Assembly (NCBI GenBank): GCA_934098345.1
Contig: CAKONX010000033.1
Location: 1 to 13,194 of the forward strand
Length of the DNA stretch: 13,194 nucleotides
Source of the DNA: an uncultured Bacilli bacterium
GTDB taxonomy: Bacteria > Bacillota_I > Bacilli_A > RF39 > UBA660
Direction of reading: 5' to 3'
Shown here: positions 5,423-13,177 of the stretch, one piece after another
Position numbering within the stretch: position 1 is the stretch's first letter
Layout: the number at the start of each line of letters is the position of its first letter
Position numbers and translations under genes: made by a program
Notes under the pieces: generated by a model
Seen by the model: the letters and a program-made list of their open reading frames with translations, nothing else
Databases searched by the model: none
Told to the model about the DNA's origin: nothing

Positions 5423-7545
5423 TACATTCTCATTCCTTTCGATTCTTCATTTAATAAGTCATCTGCAACTGTAATGTTTTCTCCTAATTCACGAAGTAAA
5501 TCATCGGCATTAACCATTACATTATTATTAACTTGATTTTCTTCAACAGTTGGTTCTTCTACAACTGGTTCTTTTACAACTGGTTCTTCAACAGTTGGTT
5601 CTGAAGTCTCAGCAGGTTGATCTACAACTGGAATATCATCAATAACTGGAATATCTTCTGCTACAGTTTCGTCTTTAGTTTCTTGTGGTTCTTCTACTGT
5701 AGGAGAATCAACAGTTTCATCTTTTTCTTCTTCTAAAGCATCTTCTATTGTTGCTTCTTCTACTTCAGTATTCTTTTCTGGTATAAGTGATTTACCAAAA
5801 TCTGTTGCTATTTTTATAGCATCTTTAAGTTTAAATCCATTCTCTCTTTTATATACTCCACCAACATTTTGATAAGCAGCCTCAATATTATCTAATGTAA
5901 CTTTTTCACACATACTTAGAGGAATAGAAGCAGCTTTTTTATGTTTCATGAAAATTTCCCTTTGTTCTTTAGTTGCAGTGCCTCTTTCATCATTCTTAAA
6001 TGCTTTATCTAATGCATCTTGAAGTCTTCTAGCAACCTCACTTACTTCTTTAGGTCCGTTCAAATCATCAGCAGTAATTCTACTATCTAAGCCTTTTTCG
6101 CCACAGAAGTAAACAGATGCAGTTTCATGATCAGTTACAACCTTCAAACCATTTGCTTCAGCAATTTTCTTTAATGTTTTTCTAATTTTAGCAGTTTTAA
6201 AGGCAATAGCACCATTAACAAAGGTTTCTGTAGCTACAACTCCAGCAACACCTAAAGGTATACCTAATAAAGGTCCAGCTGCTATAGCAGTACAAGCTCC
6301 TATACCTGCAGCAACTCCATCAGAAATCCAGCCAATCTTTCTTTTTCTGTTTCTTGAACTAATAACTCTATGAACAACTGGATCCATATCTGGGCCTTTT
6401 TGTTCATCTTCCCTTGATTCAGTGCTATTTTGTTCAATCTTTGTTGTATTGTCTTTAGTTTGTTCTTCTTTCTTTGATTCATCTTTTTTTGTTTCATCGT
6501 TATTTAATTCTGTATCATTTTTTTCTATTGGTTCTGGAGTATTTTCACTTAAATTCTTAGTTACCTCTAATGAGTTAGCAGCAGTTAAAATAGATTCTGC
6601 AGCATTATTAACTCTTGCTCCCGCATATCTCTTACCATTTGCATTAACTAAAACTTTATTATTAGAAATTGCTCCAGCAAATCCTTTTAATAATTTATTA
6701 ATATTCTCTTCAGTTAATTCTTCCTTAGTGAACTCCTTACCTGGTTTTAATTCAAAGTTTCCAGATTTACATGAAACCATATATTTTCCTGTGTCTTTAT
6801 TAAATGTTACATTAACTTCTATATCTTCATTACCAATTGGTTCTTTATTATAGTTATTAAAGAATTCATAATATTCTTTAACTTTATCAGCACTGATTTC
6901 ATTTTTATTTGCTAAGCTTGATTCAAGAGCACTAATGCTATTTAATATACTATCATATTTTTCTATTTTAGCTTTTAATTCGCGAATCTTTTTATTATTA
7001 TCTTTAATAAACATTTTAGCTATTTCACGATCTGTTGGATCAATTCCATTCTCAGCTTTTTCAATCATTTCTGATTTAACTTTTTCAATAGCTGTTAAAG
7101 ATTCAGTAACATTTTTCTTTTGAAATTCAACCATTTTTCTTAGTTTATCACCAATAGCATTTAGTTTTTCTAACTCAGTTTCATTTGAATTCCCTTTTTT
7201 AGCATCAGTAATTGATTTTTCTTTTTCTTCAATTTTGCTCTTTAATTCATTTACTTTTCTTTCACATTCTTCTTTTGCTTTGTTATTATTTTCAAAGAAA
7301 GGATCATTAGGAATTGTTCCCATGTTTCTTTCTTCCATATCTTTTTGAGCATTTTCAATTAAATTAGTTGCCCACTTTAAATCTTCTTCAGCTCTTCCTA
7401 GTTCACCTTTTAATGCTTCTACTTCTGATTCTAAACTTGAAGTATCAACACTGCTTACAGAACTTACATTTAAATTGCTAAAAGCAGTTGCATATTCAGA
7501 AGCTAAAGTATTTATTTGCTCATTTAGTAAATCACTTTCCATCAT
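5422..7545 (-). CDS. Large coiled-coil protein with hydrophobic hairpin and acidic repeat tail, unknown function
   Basis: I do not recognise this 707-residue protein. Visible layout: residues 1-205 are mostly heptad-like, Lys/Glu-rich helix (coiled coil); about 225-330 a possible small beta-rich domain (VNVTFNKDTGKYMVSCKSG); about 335-395 a low-complexity Asn/Glu/Lys/Thr linker; a basic patch RNRKRK near 400; a Gly/Ala-rich hydrophobic stretch at about 404-449 (GVAAGIGACTAIAAG, PLLGIPLGVAGVVA) that could be a two-helix membrane hairpin; a helical soluble part to about 590; and an acidic, Pro/Val-rich tail containing an xEPxV repeat at 647-667. No signal peptide or enzyme motif is evident. The ATG at 7545 has GGAGG 8 nt upstream. 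The leader carries an 18-bp palindrome and a plausible promoter. It overlaps the DUF1292-like gene by one base. Confidence 0.8.
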   Translation of the reverse strand: MMESDLLNEQINTLASEYATAFSNLNVSSVSSVDTSSLESEVEALKGELGRAEEDLKWATNLIENAQKDMEERNMGTIPNDPFFENNNKAKEECERKVNELKSKIEEKEKSITDAKKGNSNETELEKLNAIGDKLRKMVEFQKKNVTESLTAIEKVKSEMIEKAENGIDPTDREIAKMFIKDNNKKIRELKAKIEKYDSILNSISALESSLANKNEISADKVKEYYEFFNNYNKEPIGNEDIEVNVTFNKDTGKYMVSCKSGNFELKPGKEFTKEELTEENINKLLKGFAGAISNNKVLVNANGKRYAGARVNNAAESILTAANSLEVTKNLSENTPEPIEKNDTELNNDETKKDESKKEEQTKDNTTKIEQNSTESREDEQKGPDMDPVVHRVISSRNRKRKIGWISDGVAAGIGACTAIAAGPLLGIPLGVAGVVATETFVNGAIAFKTAKIRKTLKKIAEANGLKVVTDHETASVYFCGEKGLDSRITADDLNGPKEVSEVARRLQDALDKAFKNDERGTATKEQREIFMKHKKAASIPLSMCEKVTLDNIEAAYQNVGGVYKRENGFKLKDAIKIATDFGKSLIPEKNTEVEEATIEDALEEEKDETVDSPTVEEPQETKDETVAEDIPVIDDIPVVDQPAETSEPTVEEPVVKEPVVEEPTVEENQVNNNVMVNADDLLRELGENITVADDLLNEESKGMRM
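5546..5605 (-). repeat. Four tandem 15-bp units coding an xEPxV pentapeptide repeat
   Basis: On the plus strand the units ACAGTTGGTTCTTCT, ACAACTGGTTCTTTT, ACAACTGGTTCTTCA and ACAGTTGGTTCTGAA follow one another without gaps. They encode the 5-residue repeat EPTV-E/EPVV-K/EPVV-E/EPTV-E in the acidic tail of the 707-residue protein. A related pair, DIPVIDDIPVVD, is coded just upstream. Such short in-frame repeats can change copy number by slippage. Confidence 0.85.
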
Positions 7546-7566
7546 TTTTTATTCCTCCAAACATTT

Positions 7567-7584
7567 ATTAAGTTTAAACTTAAT
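7567..7584. promoter_or_regulatory. 18-bp perfect palindrome in the leader of the 707-aa gene
   Basis: ATTAAGTTTAAACTTAAT is a perfect dyad with no spacer. It lies between the predicted transcription start (about 7589) and the GGAGG ribosome site, where a repressor would block early elongation. No regulator gene is adjacent. It could also fold in RNA, though a palindrome without a loop does so poorly. Confidence 0.55.
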
Positions 7585-7595
7585 TACACACCTAA

Positions 7596-7624
7596 ATTTT
7601 ATCATACTTATTTAGATATGTATA
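7596..7624 (-). promoter_or_regulatory. Probable promoter for the 707-aa/DUF1292-like operon
   Basis: On the minus strand TATACA (7624-7619), 17 bases, then TAAAAT (7601-7596), with a TGn extension directly before the -10 box (TGATAAAAT). The -35 box matches 4 of 6 and the -10 box 5 of 6. It sits between the smc stop and the start of the 707-aa gene. Confidence 0.5.
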
Positions 7625-7640
7625 CATTTTTTTCTAGTAT

Positions 7641-10586
7641 TTACATATCACTTAATTTAACACTTACAAGTTTTGAAACTCCGCTTTCTTGCATTGTTAT
7701 TCCATATAAAGTATCTGCATATTCCATTGTTTTCTTTTTATGTGTTATTACAATAAATTGACTTGCACTTCCATAGTTTTTTAAATATTGACCAAACGTA
7801 TCAACATTTGCCTCATCTAAAGCAGCTTCAACCTCATCTAATATACAGAAAGGCACCGTTCTAATATTTAATATACTAAATAATAATGCTATAGCTGTTA
7901 AAGTCATTTCTCCACCTGATAAAGCATTTATACTCTTAACACTTTTTCCTGGTGGAAGCGCTACTATATCAACACCTGTTTCTAAAATATTTTCTGGTTC
8001 AGTTAAAATAAGTTCTGCTTTACCACCCTTAAATAATTGATTAAATACTCTTGAAAATTCTTGATTAACTTCATTAAATGTACTAATAAATTTTTCTTCC
8101 ATTGTTTTATCAAGATCTAATAATATTTCCGTTAAATCATTTAAAGCACTTTCTAAATCTTCTTTTTGTTTACTTAAGAATGTATATCTTGTATTTACTC
8201 GGTCAAACTCTTCAATTGCACCAACATTTACATCTCCTAAATCTTTAATATCTCTTTTTAAATGATTAACTTTATTTCTAGCAACTTCAGCATCCATCTC
8301 CAAGAAGTATGTATCTCTTGCTTTTTCATAAGTTAAATTATATTCACTTGCAAGTCTATTAAGTAAAGTATCAAGTTTAATATCCATTTTACCAATATTT
8401 ACTTCAAGATTCTTTATCTCATTTAATTTTTGATTATATAAAGAATTTGCTTTTCTATTAATATTATCAAGTTCAGTAATTTCACTTGATAAATCATTTT
8501 TAATATTCTTTTTATCATTTAAGTCTCTTACAAGTATTTCTTTTTTAGTACTTGTTTCTAATATAGAAGACATTATATTATCAAGTTCATTATTAACTGC
8601 TCCTGCTAAGACATTTTTAGTTCCATTAAGTTCACTTAATAAATTATCCAAATTATTTTTAAGTTCATTTAAAGATAATATTTTTTGATTTAAAATTTCT
8701 TTATCTCCACTTACATTTCTCATAAGAACACGTGTATTTTCTTCTAATAAATTAAAATGTAAATCGATATCATTTATATGTTCTTCTAAAAGTTTTATTT
8801 CATTTATTAATATTCTTTCTTCTTCAAGTTTATGTTCAACTTCAGCTTTAGCATTTAATCTACCACTTGAATTATTTTTACTACTTCCACCTGAAATAGA
8901 ACCACCTGAATGAAGTATTTCACCATCAAGAGTAATAACTCTATATCTATAATGAATTAATGAACCAAGTTTATTCATAACATCCATATTTTTTACAACT
9001 AATACATTTCCAAGTTGATTTTCAATAATTGAAGAATATAATGGATCAAATGTAACAAGTGATGATGCTACTCCAACAAAACCTGGAACAGAAGAAGCAA
9101 TGCGCATTGATTCTTCGTCTACACCTCTAGGTTTAATAATACTAATTGGAAAGAATGTTGCTCTTCCTAATTTATTTTCTTTTAAATAATTAATCGCATT
9201 CTTAGCATCAACATCTCGATCAACTACAATTACGTTTTGATTAGCTCCTAAAGCAGTTTCAATTGCTTTAATATATTCTTCTTTAGTATCAATTAATTTT
9301 GCTAATACATCATGAATTCCTTCTAATCTAGGATTATTGATAACGCTTTTAACTGCAAATGGTAAAGATGCATCATTTTCAATTTGATCATTTAATACTT
9401 CTATTTTGCTTCTAACATTTACAAGTTCTCTACTTTTTTTATCAAGTTCACTTATTAAAGTACTTTTTTTAGTTTGTTCATTCTTTTCCTCTTCAATTAA
9501 AGATTTTAATTTTATATCATCTTCTTCACTTTTTTTCTTTAAAGATCCTATTTCATTTTCAAGAACACTTATATCTTTTTTAAGTTCAACTTCTCTTTCT
9601 TTAAGAATCAATATATTACTTTCAAGTTTTTGATCATCTACTTCATATTTTCTTCTTTCACTCATTACTTGTTTTTTAGTTTCTAAATTAGCAAGTAAAT
9701 CATTTATTTTAATTAATTCATCACTTAAAGAAGATATTTCTTCATCCAACTTCAAGCTTTTAAGTTTCATACTTTCTAGTTTGGAATTATCAACTGAAGA
9801 TGTATTATCCATAGAAAGGATTTCTTCATTTAAAGATTTTAATCTCTCTTTATCACTTTTATAAGTAGTATTTATATTTTTAATATCACTTGCAATTAAA
9901 GATATTTCAATACCTTCTAATTCATTTTTTAAATCTAAATATTTTTTAGCATCTTCTGCTTGTTTTCTAAGTGGTTCAACATTAACTTCAAGTTCATTAA
10001 TTACTAAATTAACTTTTTCTAAATTATCATTTGTTGCATCCATTTTTCTAGTTGTTTCTTCTTTTCTCTTTTTATACTTTAAAACACTTGCTGCTTCTTC
10101 AATAATTACACGTCTATCACTTGGTTTACCTTTTAATATTTCACTTATTTTTCCTTGAGATATTATTGAAAACGAATTAGCGTTTGTTCCACTATCTAAA
10201 AATAAATCAGTTATATCTTTTTTTCTAACTTTTGTATTATTTATATAATATTCATTTTCACCGGTTTTATAAACTTCTCTTTTTATTTCAATTTCGTTAT
10301 AATCACTAGCAAGATAATGATCACTATTGTCAAAAGTTAAACTAACCCAAGCACGAGTGCTTGCACTTCTTGAAGTAGATCCATTAAATATACAATCAGT
10401 TAATTTTTCTCCACCACGAATTTCTTTTAAAGATGACTCACCTAAAACCCAACGAACAGCATCAACAACATTACTTTTTCCACTTCCATTTGGTCCAACT
10501 ATACCAGTTATTTTATCATCAACATTTATTTCAATTTTATCAGCAAATGATTTAAAACCATGTGCTTTAATCATTATTAACTTCAT
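7641..10586 (-). CDS. smc: SMC, chromosome condensation/segregation ATPase (short form)
   Basis: ATP-driven DNA-organising protein that acts as a homodimer with ScpA and ScpB on the nucleoid. Domains in order: N-terminal ATPase half with FKSFADK and Walker A GPNGSGKS (31-38); a Q-loop region around SIISQGKISEIL (about 145); coiled coil to about 410; hinge at about 410-570 (ALGANQNVIVVDRDVDAKNA, ending SGGSISGGS); returning coiled coil to about 790; C-terminal ATPase half with signature LSGGEMTLTAIALLF (about 889) and Walker B/D-loop FCILDEVEAALDEANV (about 915). All catalytic motifs are intact. At 981 residues it is about 200 shorter than Bacillus SMC, with the loss in the coiled-coil arms, matching the mycoplasma SMC size. 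ATG at 10586 follows AAAGGAG; 11 nt separate it from rnc. No ftsY follows. Confidence 0.96.
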   Translation of the reverse strand: MKLIMIKAHGFKSFADKIEINVDDKITGIVGPNGSGKSNVVDAVRWVLGESSLKEIRGGEKLTDCIFNGSTSRSASTRAWVSLTFDNSDHYLASDYNEIEIKREVYKTGENEYYINNTKVRKKDITDLFLDSGTNANSFSIISQGKISEILKGKPSDRRVIIEEAASVLKYKKRKEETTRKMDATNDNLEKVNLVINELEVNVEPLRKQAEDAKKYLDLKNELEGIEISLIASDIKNINTTYKSDKERLKSLNEEILSMDNTSSVDNSKLESMKLKSLKLDEEISSLSDELIKINDLLANLETKKQVMSERRKYEVDDQKLESNILILKEREVELKKDISVLENEIGSLKKKSEEDDIKLKSLIEEEKNEQTKKSTLISELDKKSRELVNVRSKIEVLNDQIENDASLPFAVKSVINNPRLEGIHDVLAKLIDTKEEYIKAIETALGANQNVIVVDRDVDAKNAINYLKENKLGRATFFPISIIKPRGVDEESMRIASSVPGFVGVASSLVTFDPLYSSIIENQLGNVLVVKNMDVMNKLGSLIHYRYRVITLDGEILHSGGSISGGSSKNNSSGRLNAKAEVEHKLEEERILINEIKLLEEHINDIDLHFNLLEENTRVLMRNVSGDKEILNQKILSLNELKNNLDNLLSELNGTKNVLAGAVNNELDNIMSSILETSTKKEILVRDLNDKKNIKNDLSSEITELDNINRKANSLYNQKLNEIKNLEVNIGKMDIKLDTLLNRLASEYNLTYEKARDTYFLEMDAEVARNKVNHLKRDIKDLGDVNVGAIEEFDRVNTRYTFLSKQKEDLESALNDLTEILLDLDKTMEEKFISTFNEVNQEFSRVFNQLFKGGKAELILTEPENILETGVDIVALPPGKSVKSINALSGGEMTLTAIALLFSILNIRTVPFCILDEVEAALDEANVDTFGQYLKNYGSASQFIVITHKKKTMEYADTLYGITMQESGVSKLVSVKLSDM

Positions 10587-10597
10587 AAAATTCTCCT

Positions 10598-11239
10598 TTA
10601 AGCCATCTTCTTTATTGCATCACTTGCAGCATTTTGTTCTGCTTCTTTTTTAGATTTACCTGTACCTATTCCAAAAACAAGTCCATCTACTAATGCATGA
10701 ACTACAAATGTTTTATCATGAGCAGGTCCTGATTCACTTATAATTTCATAACTAACACTTTTTTTACTTGTTTGAACCATTTCTTGTAAATATGATTTAG
10801 AATCATGTATAAATTCATGATTAGATTCTATATATGGAACAATTATATTTAAAGCAAACTTTTTAGCAACTGAAAATCCATGTTCTAAAAAAATAACCGC
10901 AAGAACACTTTCAAAGCAGTCAGCAACAATTGAAACTGTATTTTGAGGTACTCCATTACCTGTACGAATATGTTCAATTAATCCAATTTCTTTAGAATAT
11001 TCATATAATGCATTTTCACAAACATAACTTGCTCTTGTTTTAGACATATCTCCTTCTTTTAAAGAAGAATGTAAATAAAAATATTCACTTGTAGCAAGTT
11101 CTAAAACTGCATCTCCTAAAAATTCTAATCTTTCATAACTTTCACTTTTTTCTTCATTAGCTAAAGAACTATGTGTAAGTGCTTTTTTTAGTAATTCTTG
11201 ATTTTTAATTGTTATACCATATTTAGTTAAAAAGTCCAT
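10598..11239 (-). CDS. rnc: Ribonuclease III
   Basis: Double-strand-specific endoribonuclease that processes rRNA precursors and other structured RNAs in the cytosol. The 213 residues contain the RNase III catalytic domain with signature YERLEFLGDAVLEL (about 36-49), and the second acidic pair in the segment ADCFESVLAVIF, so the metal-binding Glu/Asp set appears present. A C-terminal double-stranded-RNA-binding domain follows from DSKSYLQEMVQ through GKSKKEAEQNAASDAI. I start at the ATG at 11239, which has AAGGTG 6 nt upstream; an in-frame GTG at 11248 overlaps that site and is unlikely. The rnc-smc order is the common Bacillota arrangement. A TATAAT at 11262-11257 is the only obvious -10 box but would leave almost no leader, so the promoter is not settled. 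Confidence 0.95.
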   Translation of the reverse strand: MDFLTKYGITIKNQELLKKALTHSSLANEEKSESYERLEFLGDAVLELATSEYFYLHSSLKEGDMSKTRASYVCENALYEYSKEIGLIEHIRTGNGVPQNTVSIVADCFESVLAVIFLEHGFSVAKKFALNIIVPYIESNHEFIHDSKSYLQEMVQTSKKSVSYEIISESGPAHDKTFVVHALVDGLVFGIGTGKSKKEAEQNAASDAIKKMA

Positions 11240-11292
11240 ATTATTCACCTTAATTCATTATACTATTTATTGATACAATTATCTAGTTATAA

Positions 11293-11321
11293 TTTACAAA
11301 ATAAAGGTTTTTTGGTATATT
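11293..11321 (+). promoter_or_regulatory. Promoter for the ZnuA-like/DHH operon
   Basis: TTTACA (11293-11298), 17 bases, TATATT (11316-11321), with a TGn extension just before the -10 box. The predicted start is near 11328, giving a very short leader with AAGGAG at 11334-11339, 6 nt before the ATG. It lies in the 106-base divergent region between rnc and this operon; I found no terminator or convincing operator there. Confidence 0.6.
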
Positions 11322-11345
11322 TTAAATAACAAAAAGGAGATAAAT

Positions 11346-12206
11346 ATGAAAAAAGCAAAAATACTTTTAATAATGGTTTTAGGAATTATTAACTTTGGAG
11401 GATGCTTTAAAAGAGACAATATGGATAACATTGATATAATGGTAAGTAAATATCCAATTGAGTATTTAGTAACAAATATATATGGATTTAATTCTAATAT
11501 TGATTCTATATATCCTTTGGGTACAAATGTTGATGAATATAATCTTACAAAAAAACAAATAAAGAGTTACTCTAAAAAAGATATGTTTATTTATAACGGT
11601 TTATCTGATGAAAAAAAGATAGCTGCAGAATTTTTAAATAATAATTCTGAAATGAAAATTATCGATGTATCAAAAGGTATAACATTAAAATATAGCGAAG
11701 AAGAATTATGGTTAAGTCCATCAAATTATTTAATGCTTGCACAAAATATAAAAGATACTCTTATAGGTTATACAAATTCAAGTATTTTAAAACAAGAAAT
11801 AAATAAAAAATATGATGAATTAAAATTAAATATTTCTTACTTTGATGCTAATTTAAAAGTTATTGCTGAAAATGCAAGTAATACAACAATTATTGCTGGT
11901 AATAATTTATTTAAGTTCTTAGAAAAATATGGTTTTAAAGTTTTAAGCATTGAAGAAAATGAAGATAAAAAAAGTGATTTTCAAAATGCAAAAAATGCGA
12001 TAACTAGTAAAAGTAATTCTTACGTATTTGTTTTAGAAAATAATGAATCAGATGAAAATGTTCAAAAATTAAAAGCAGCTGGTGCAAACATTATAAAAAT
12101 AAAATCTTTAAAAAATTTAACAAGTGAAGAAAAAAATTCTGGATATGATTATCAACAATATATGAATACATTTATAGATGACTTAAAAAGTGAGGTGTAT
12201 AACTAA
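11346..12206 (+). CDS. ZnuA/cluster A-I-like solute-binding lipoprotein with altered metal site
   Basis: Lipid-anchored extracytoplasmic protein of 286 residues; signal peptide with lipobox FGGC, cysteine at residue 20. The body follows the metal-binding (ZnuA/PsaA/TroA) family: VSKYPIEYLVTNIYG, the G-x-x-x-x-EY segment at 59-65, SKKDMFIYNGL (76-86), LWLSPSNYLMLAQNI (121-135), a long linking helix, FLEKYGF (191-197) and VFVLENNESDENVQKL near the end. However, the positions that normally carry the metal-binding His, His, His and Asp read D63, E120, about G185/N186 and a Ser in KIKSLKNL, so the usual site is absent; zinc binding should not be assumed. The typical His-rich loop is also missing. 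No ABC permease or ATPase gene is in the window. It overlaps the next gene by one base (TAATG). Confidence 0.82.
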   Translation: MKKAKILLIMVLGIINFGGCFKRDNMDNIDIMVSKYPIEYLVTNIYGFNSNIDSIYPLGTNVDEYNLTKKQIKSYSKKDMFIYNGLSDEKKIAAEFLNNNSEMKIIDVSKGITLKYSEEELWLSPSNYLMLAQNIKDTLIGYTNSSILKQEINKKYDELKLNISYFDANLKVIAENASNTTIIAGNNLFKFLEKYGFKVLSIEENEDKKSDFQNAKNAITSKSNSYVFVLENNESDENVQKLKAAGANIIKIKSLKNLTSEEKNSGYDYQQYMNTFIDDLKSEVYN

Positions 12207-13117
12207 TGAAAAAATATTTAATAACCCATATTGATTTAGATGGTATATCACCTATTATTTTACTTAAACTTGCAGGTGTCGATTTTAATTATAAAACTAC
12301 TGAATTAAAAGATTTGGGAGATTTTATTAATACATTTGTAGAAAGTGATTTAAGCGAGTACGATACTATTTATGTAACTGATTTAACTTTAACTGATGAA
12401 ATGTATGAAAAGTTAATCGCTTTAAATAAACAATTACTAGTATTTGATCATCATCAAACTCACCTATATGCAAATAAGTATCCATTTGTTACAGTCAGTG
12501 TCGATCTACATGGAAGACAAACTTGCGGAACTGAACTTTTTTATGAATACTTAAAAGATATTTATAAAGATTTAAATAAAGAAAATATTAAAGAATATGT
12601 TAAATACGTAAGAGAACTTGATACTTTTAATTTTACAAGTGATTTACCAAAACATCTTGATACAATAAAAGAAACAATTGGTGCAAATGATTTTATTAAA
12701 ACAATGGTTAAAAGATTAAGTAAAGATAAACCATTTGCTCTAACTACTTTTGAAAAAAGATTTATAAAACTTAAAACTCAAGAATTAGAAAGATATTTAC
12801 AAAAGAAAGAAAAAGACATGCAAGCATTTATTATAGATGGAAAAAAATGTGCAGTATGTTTTGCTGAAACTAATAAAAGTATACTTGGTAATTATATTTC
12901 TACAAAATATCCTGAATATGACTTAGTAGTACTTATTGATGCTTCAAGTCGTATATCTTATCGTACAGCAAGAGATGATATAGATCTTTGTGAATTTGTT
13001 TCTACATATGGTGGTGGCGGTCACAGACTTGCAAGTGGTTCAAAGTTCGATAATGAAGATCGTATTAATATAATTAAATCATATTTTAAAGATGTTAAAG
13101 AAATCGAAAAAAATTAA
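12206..13117 (+). CDS. DHH/DHHA1 phosphoesterase, NrnB-like
   Basis: Predicted cytosolic metal-dependent phosphodiesterase. Family members degrade short RNA oligonucleotides or cyclic/linear dinucleotides; the N-terminal THIDLDGIS and overall pattern remind me most of NrnB-type oligoribonucleases. Motifs: HIDLDG (8-13, metal-binding Asp10 and Asp12), VTDLT with Asp59, FDHHQTH with the DHH triad at 81-83, HGRQTCGTELFYEYL around 110-125, and a C-terminal DHHA1 substrate-binding motif GGGGHRLASG (269-278). All expected metal ligands are present. At 303 residues it is shorter than Bacillus NrnB (about 400). Its ATG shares a base with the upstream stop; GAGGTG lies about 8 nt before it, so it is translated both by its own site and probably by coupling. 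The substrate cannot be told from sequence. Confidence 0.88.
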   Translation: MKKYLITHIDLDGISPIILLKLAGVDFNYKTTELKDLGDFINTFVESDLSEYDTIYVTDLTLTDEMYEKLIALNKQLLVFDHHQTHLYANKYPFVTVSVDLHGRQTCGTELFYEYLKDIYKDLNKENIKEYVKYVRELDTFNFTSDLPKHLDTIKETIGANDFIKTMVKRLSKDKPFALTTFEKRFIKLKTQELERYLQKKEKDMQAFIIDGKKCAVCFAETNKSILGNYISTKYPEYDLVVLIDASSRISYRTARDDIDLCEFVSTYGGGGHRLASGSKFDNEDRINIIKSYFKDVKEIEKN

Positions 13118-13135
13118 ATTTAATAATATTTTATA

Positions 13136-13164
13136 TTGACTAAAGAATTTAATTTTTGTATAAT
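13136..13164 (+). promoter_or_regulatory. Consensus promoter for the downstream tRNA
   Basis: TTGACT (13136-13141), 17 bases, TATAAT (13159-13164): 5 of 6 and 6 of 6 to the housekeeping consensus with ideal spacing. The predicted start, about 13171, is 7 nt before the tRNA-like sequence. It is the strongest promoter on the plus strand here, as expected for a stable RNA. Confidence 0.82.
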
Positions 13165-13177
13165 TTATCTATGGCAT

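Noticed and set aside
6300..6853. Reading frames of 65 residues (minus) and 143 residues (plus) inside the 707-residue gene
   Set aside because: Both are alternative frames of a well-supported gene; the compositions are those of out-of-frame Lys/Glu-rich or Ser/Phe-rich shadows, with no ribosome sites noted.
9406..9633. Plus-strand 75-residue hydrophobic Ser/Leu/Phe-rich frame opposite smc
   Set aside because: Antisense of a Lys/Glu/Ser-rich coiled coil typically gives such a frame; no start signals and smc is secure.
11257..11285. TAGATA-17-TATAAT on the minus strand as the rnc promoter
   Set aside because: Transcription would start near 11250, inside or next to the Shine-Dalgarno site, leaving essentially no leader; kept as uncertain and not listed.
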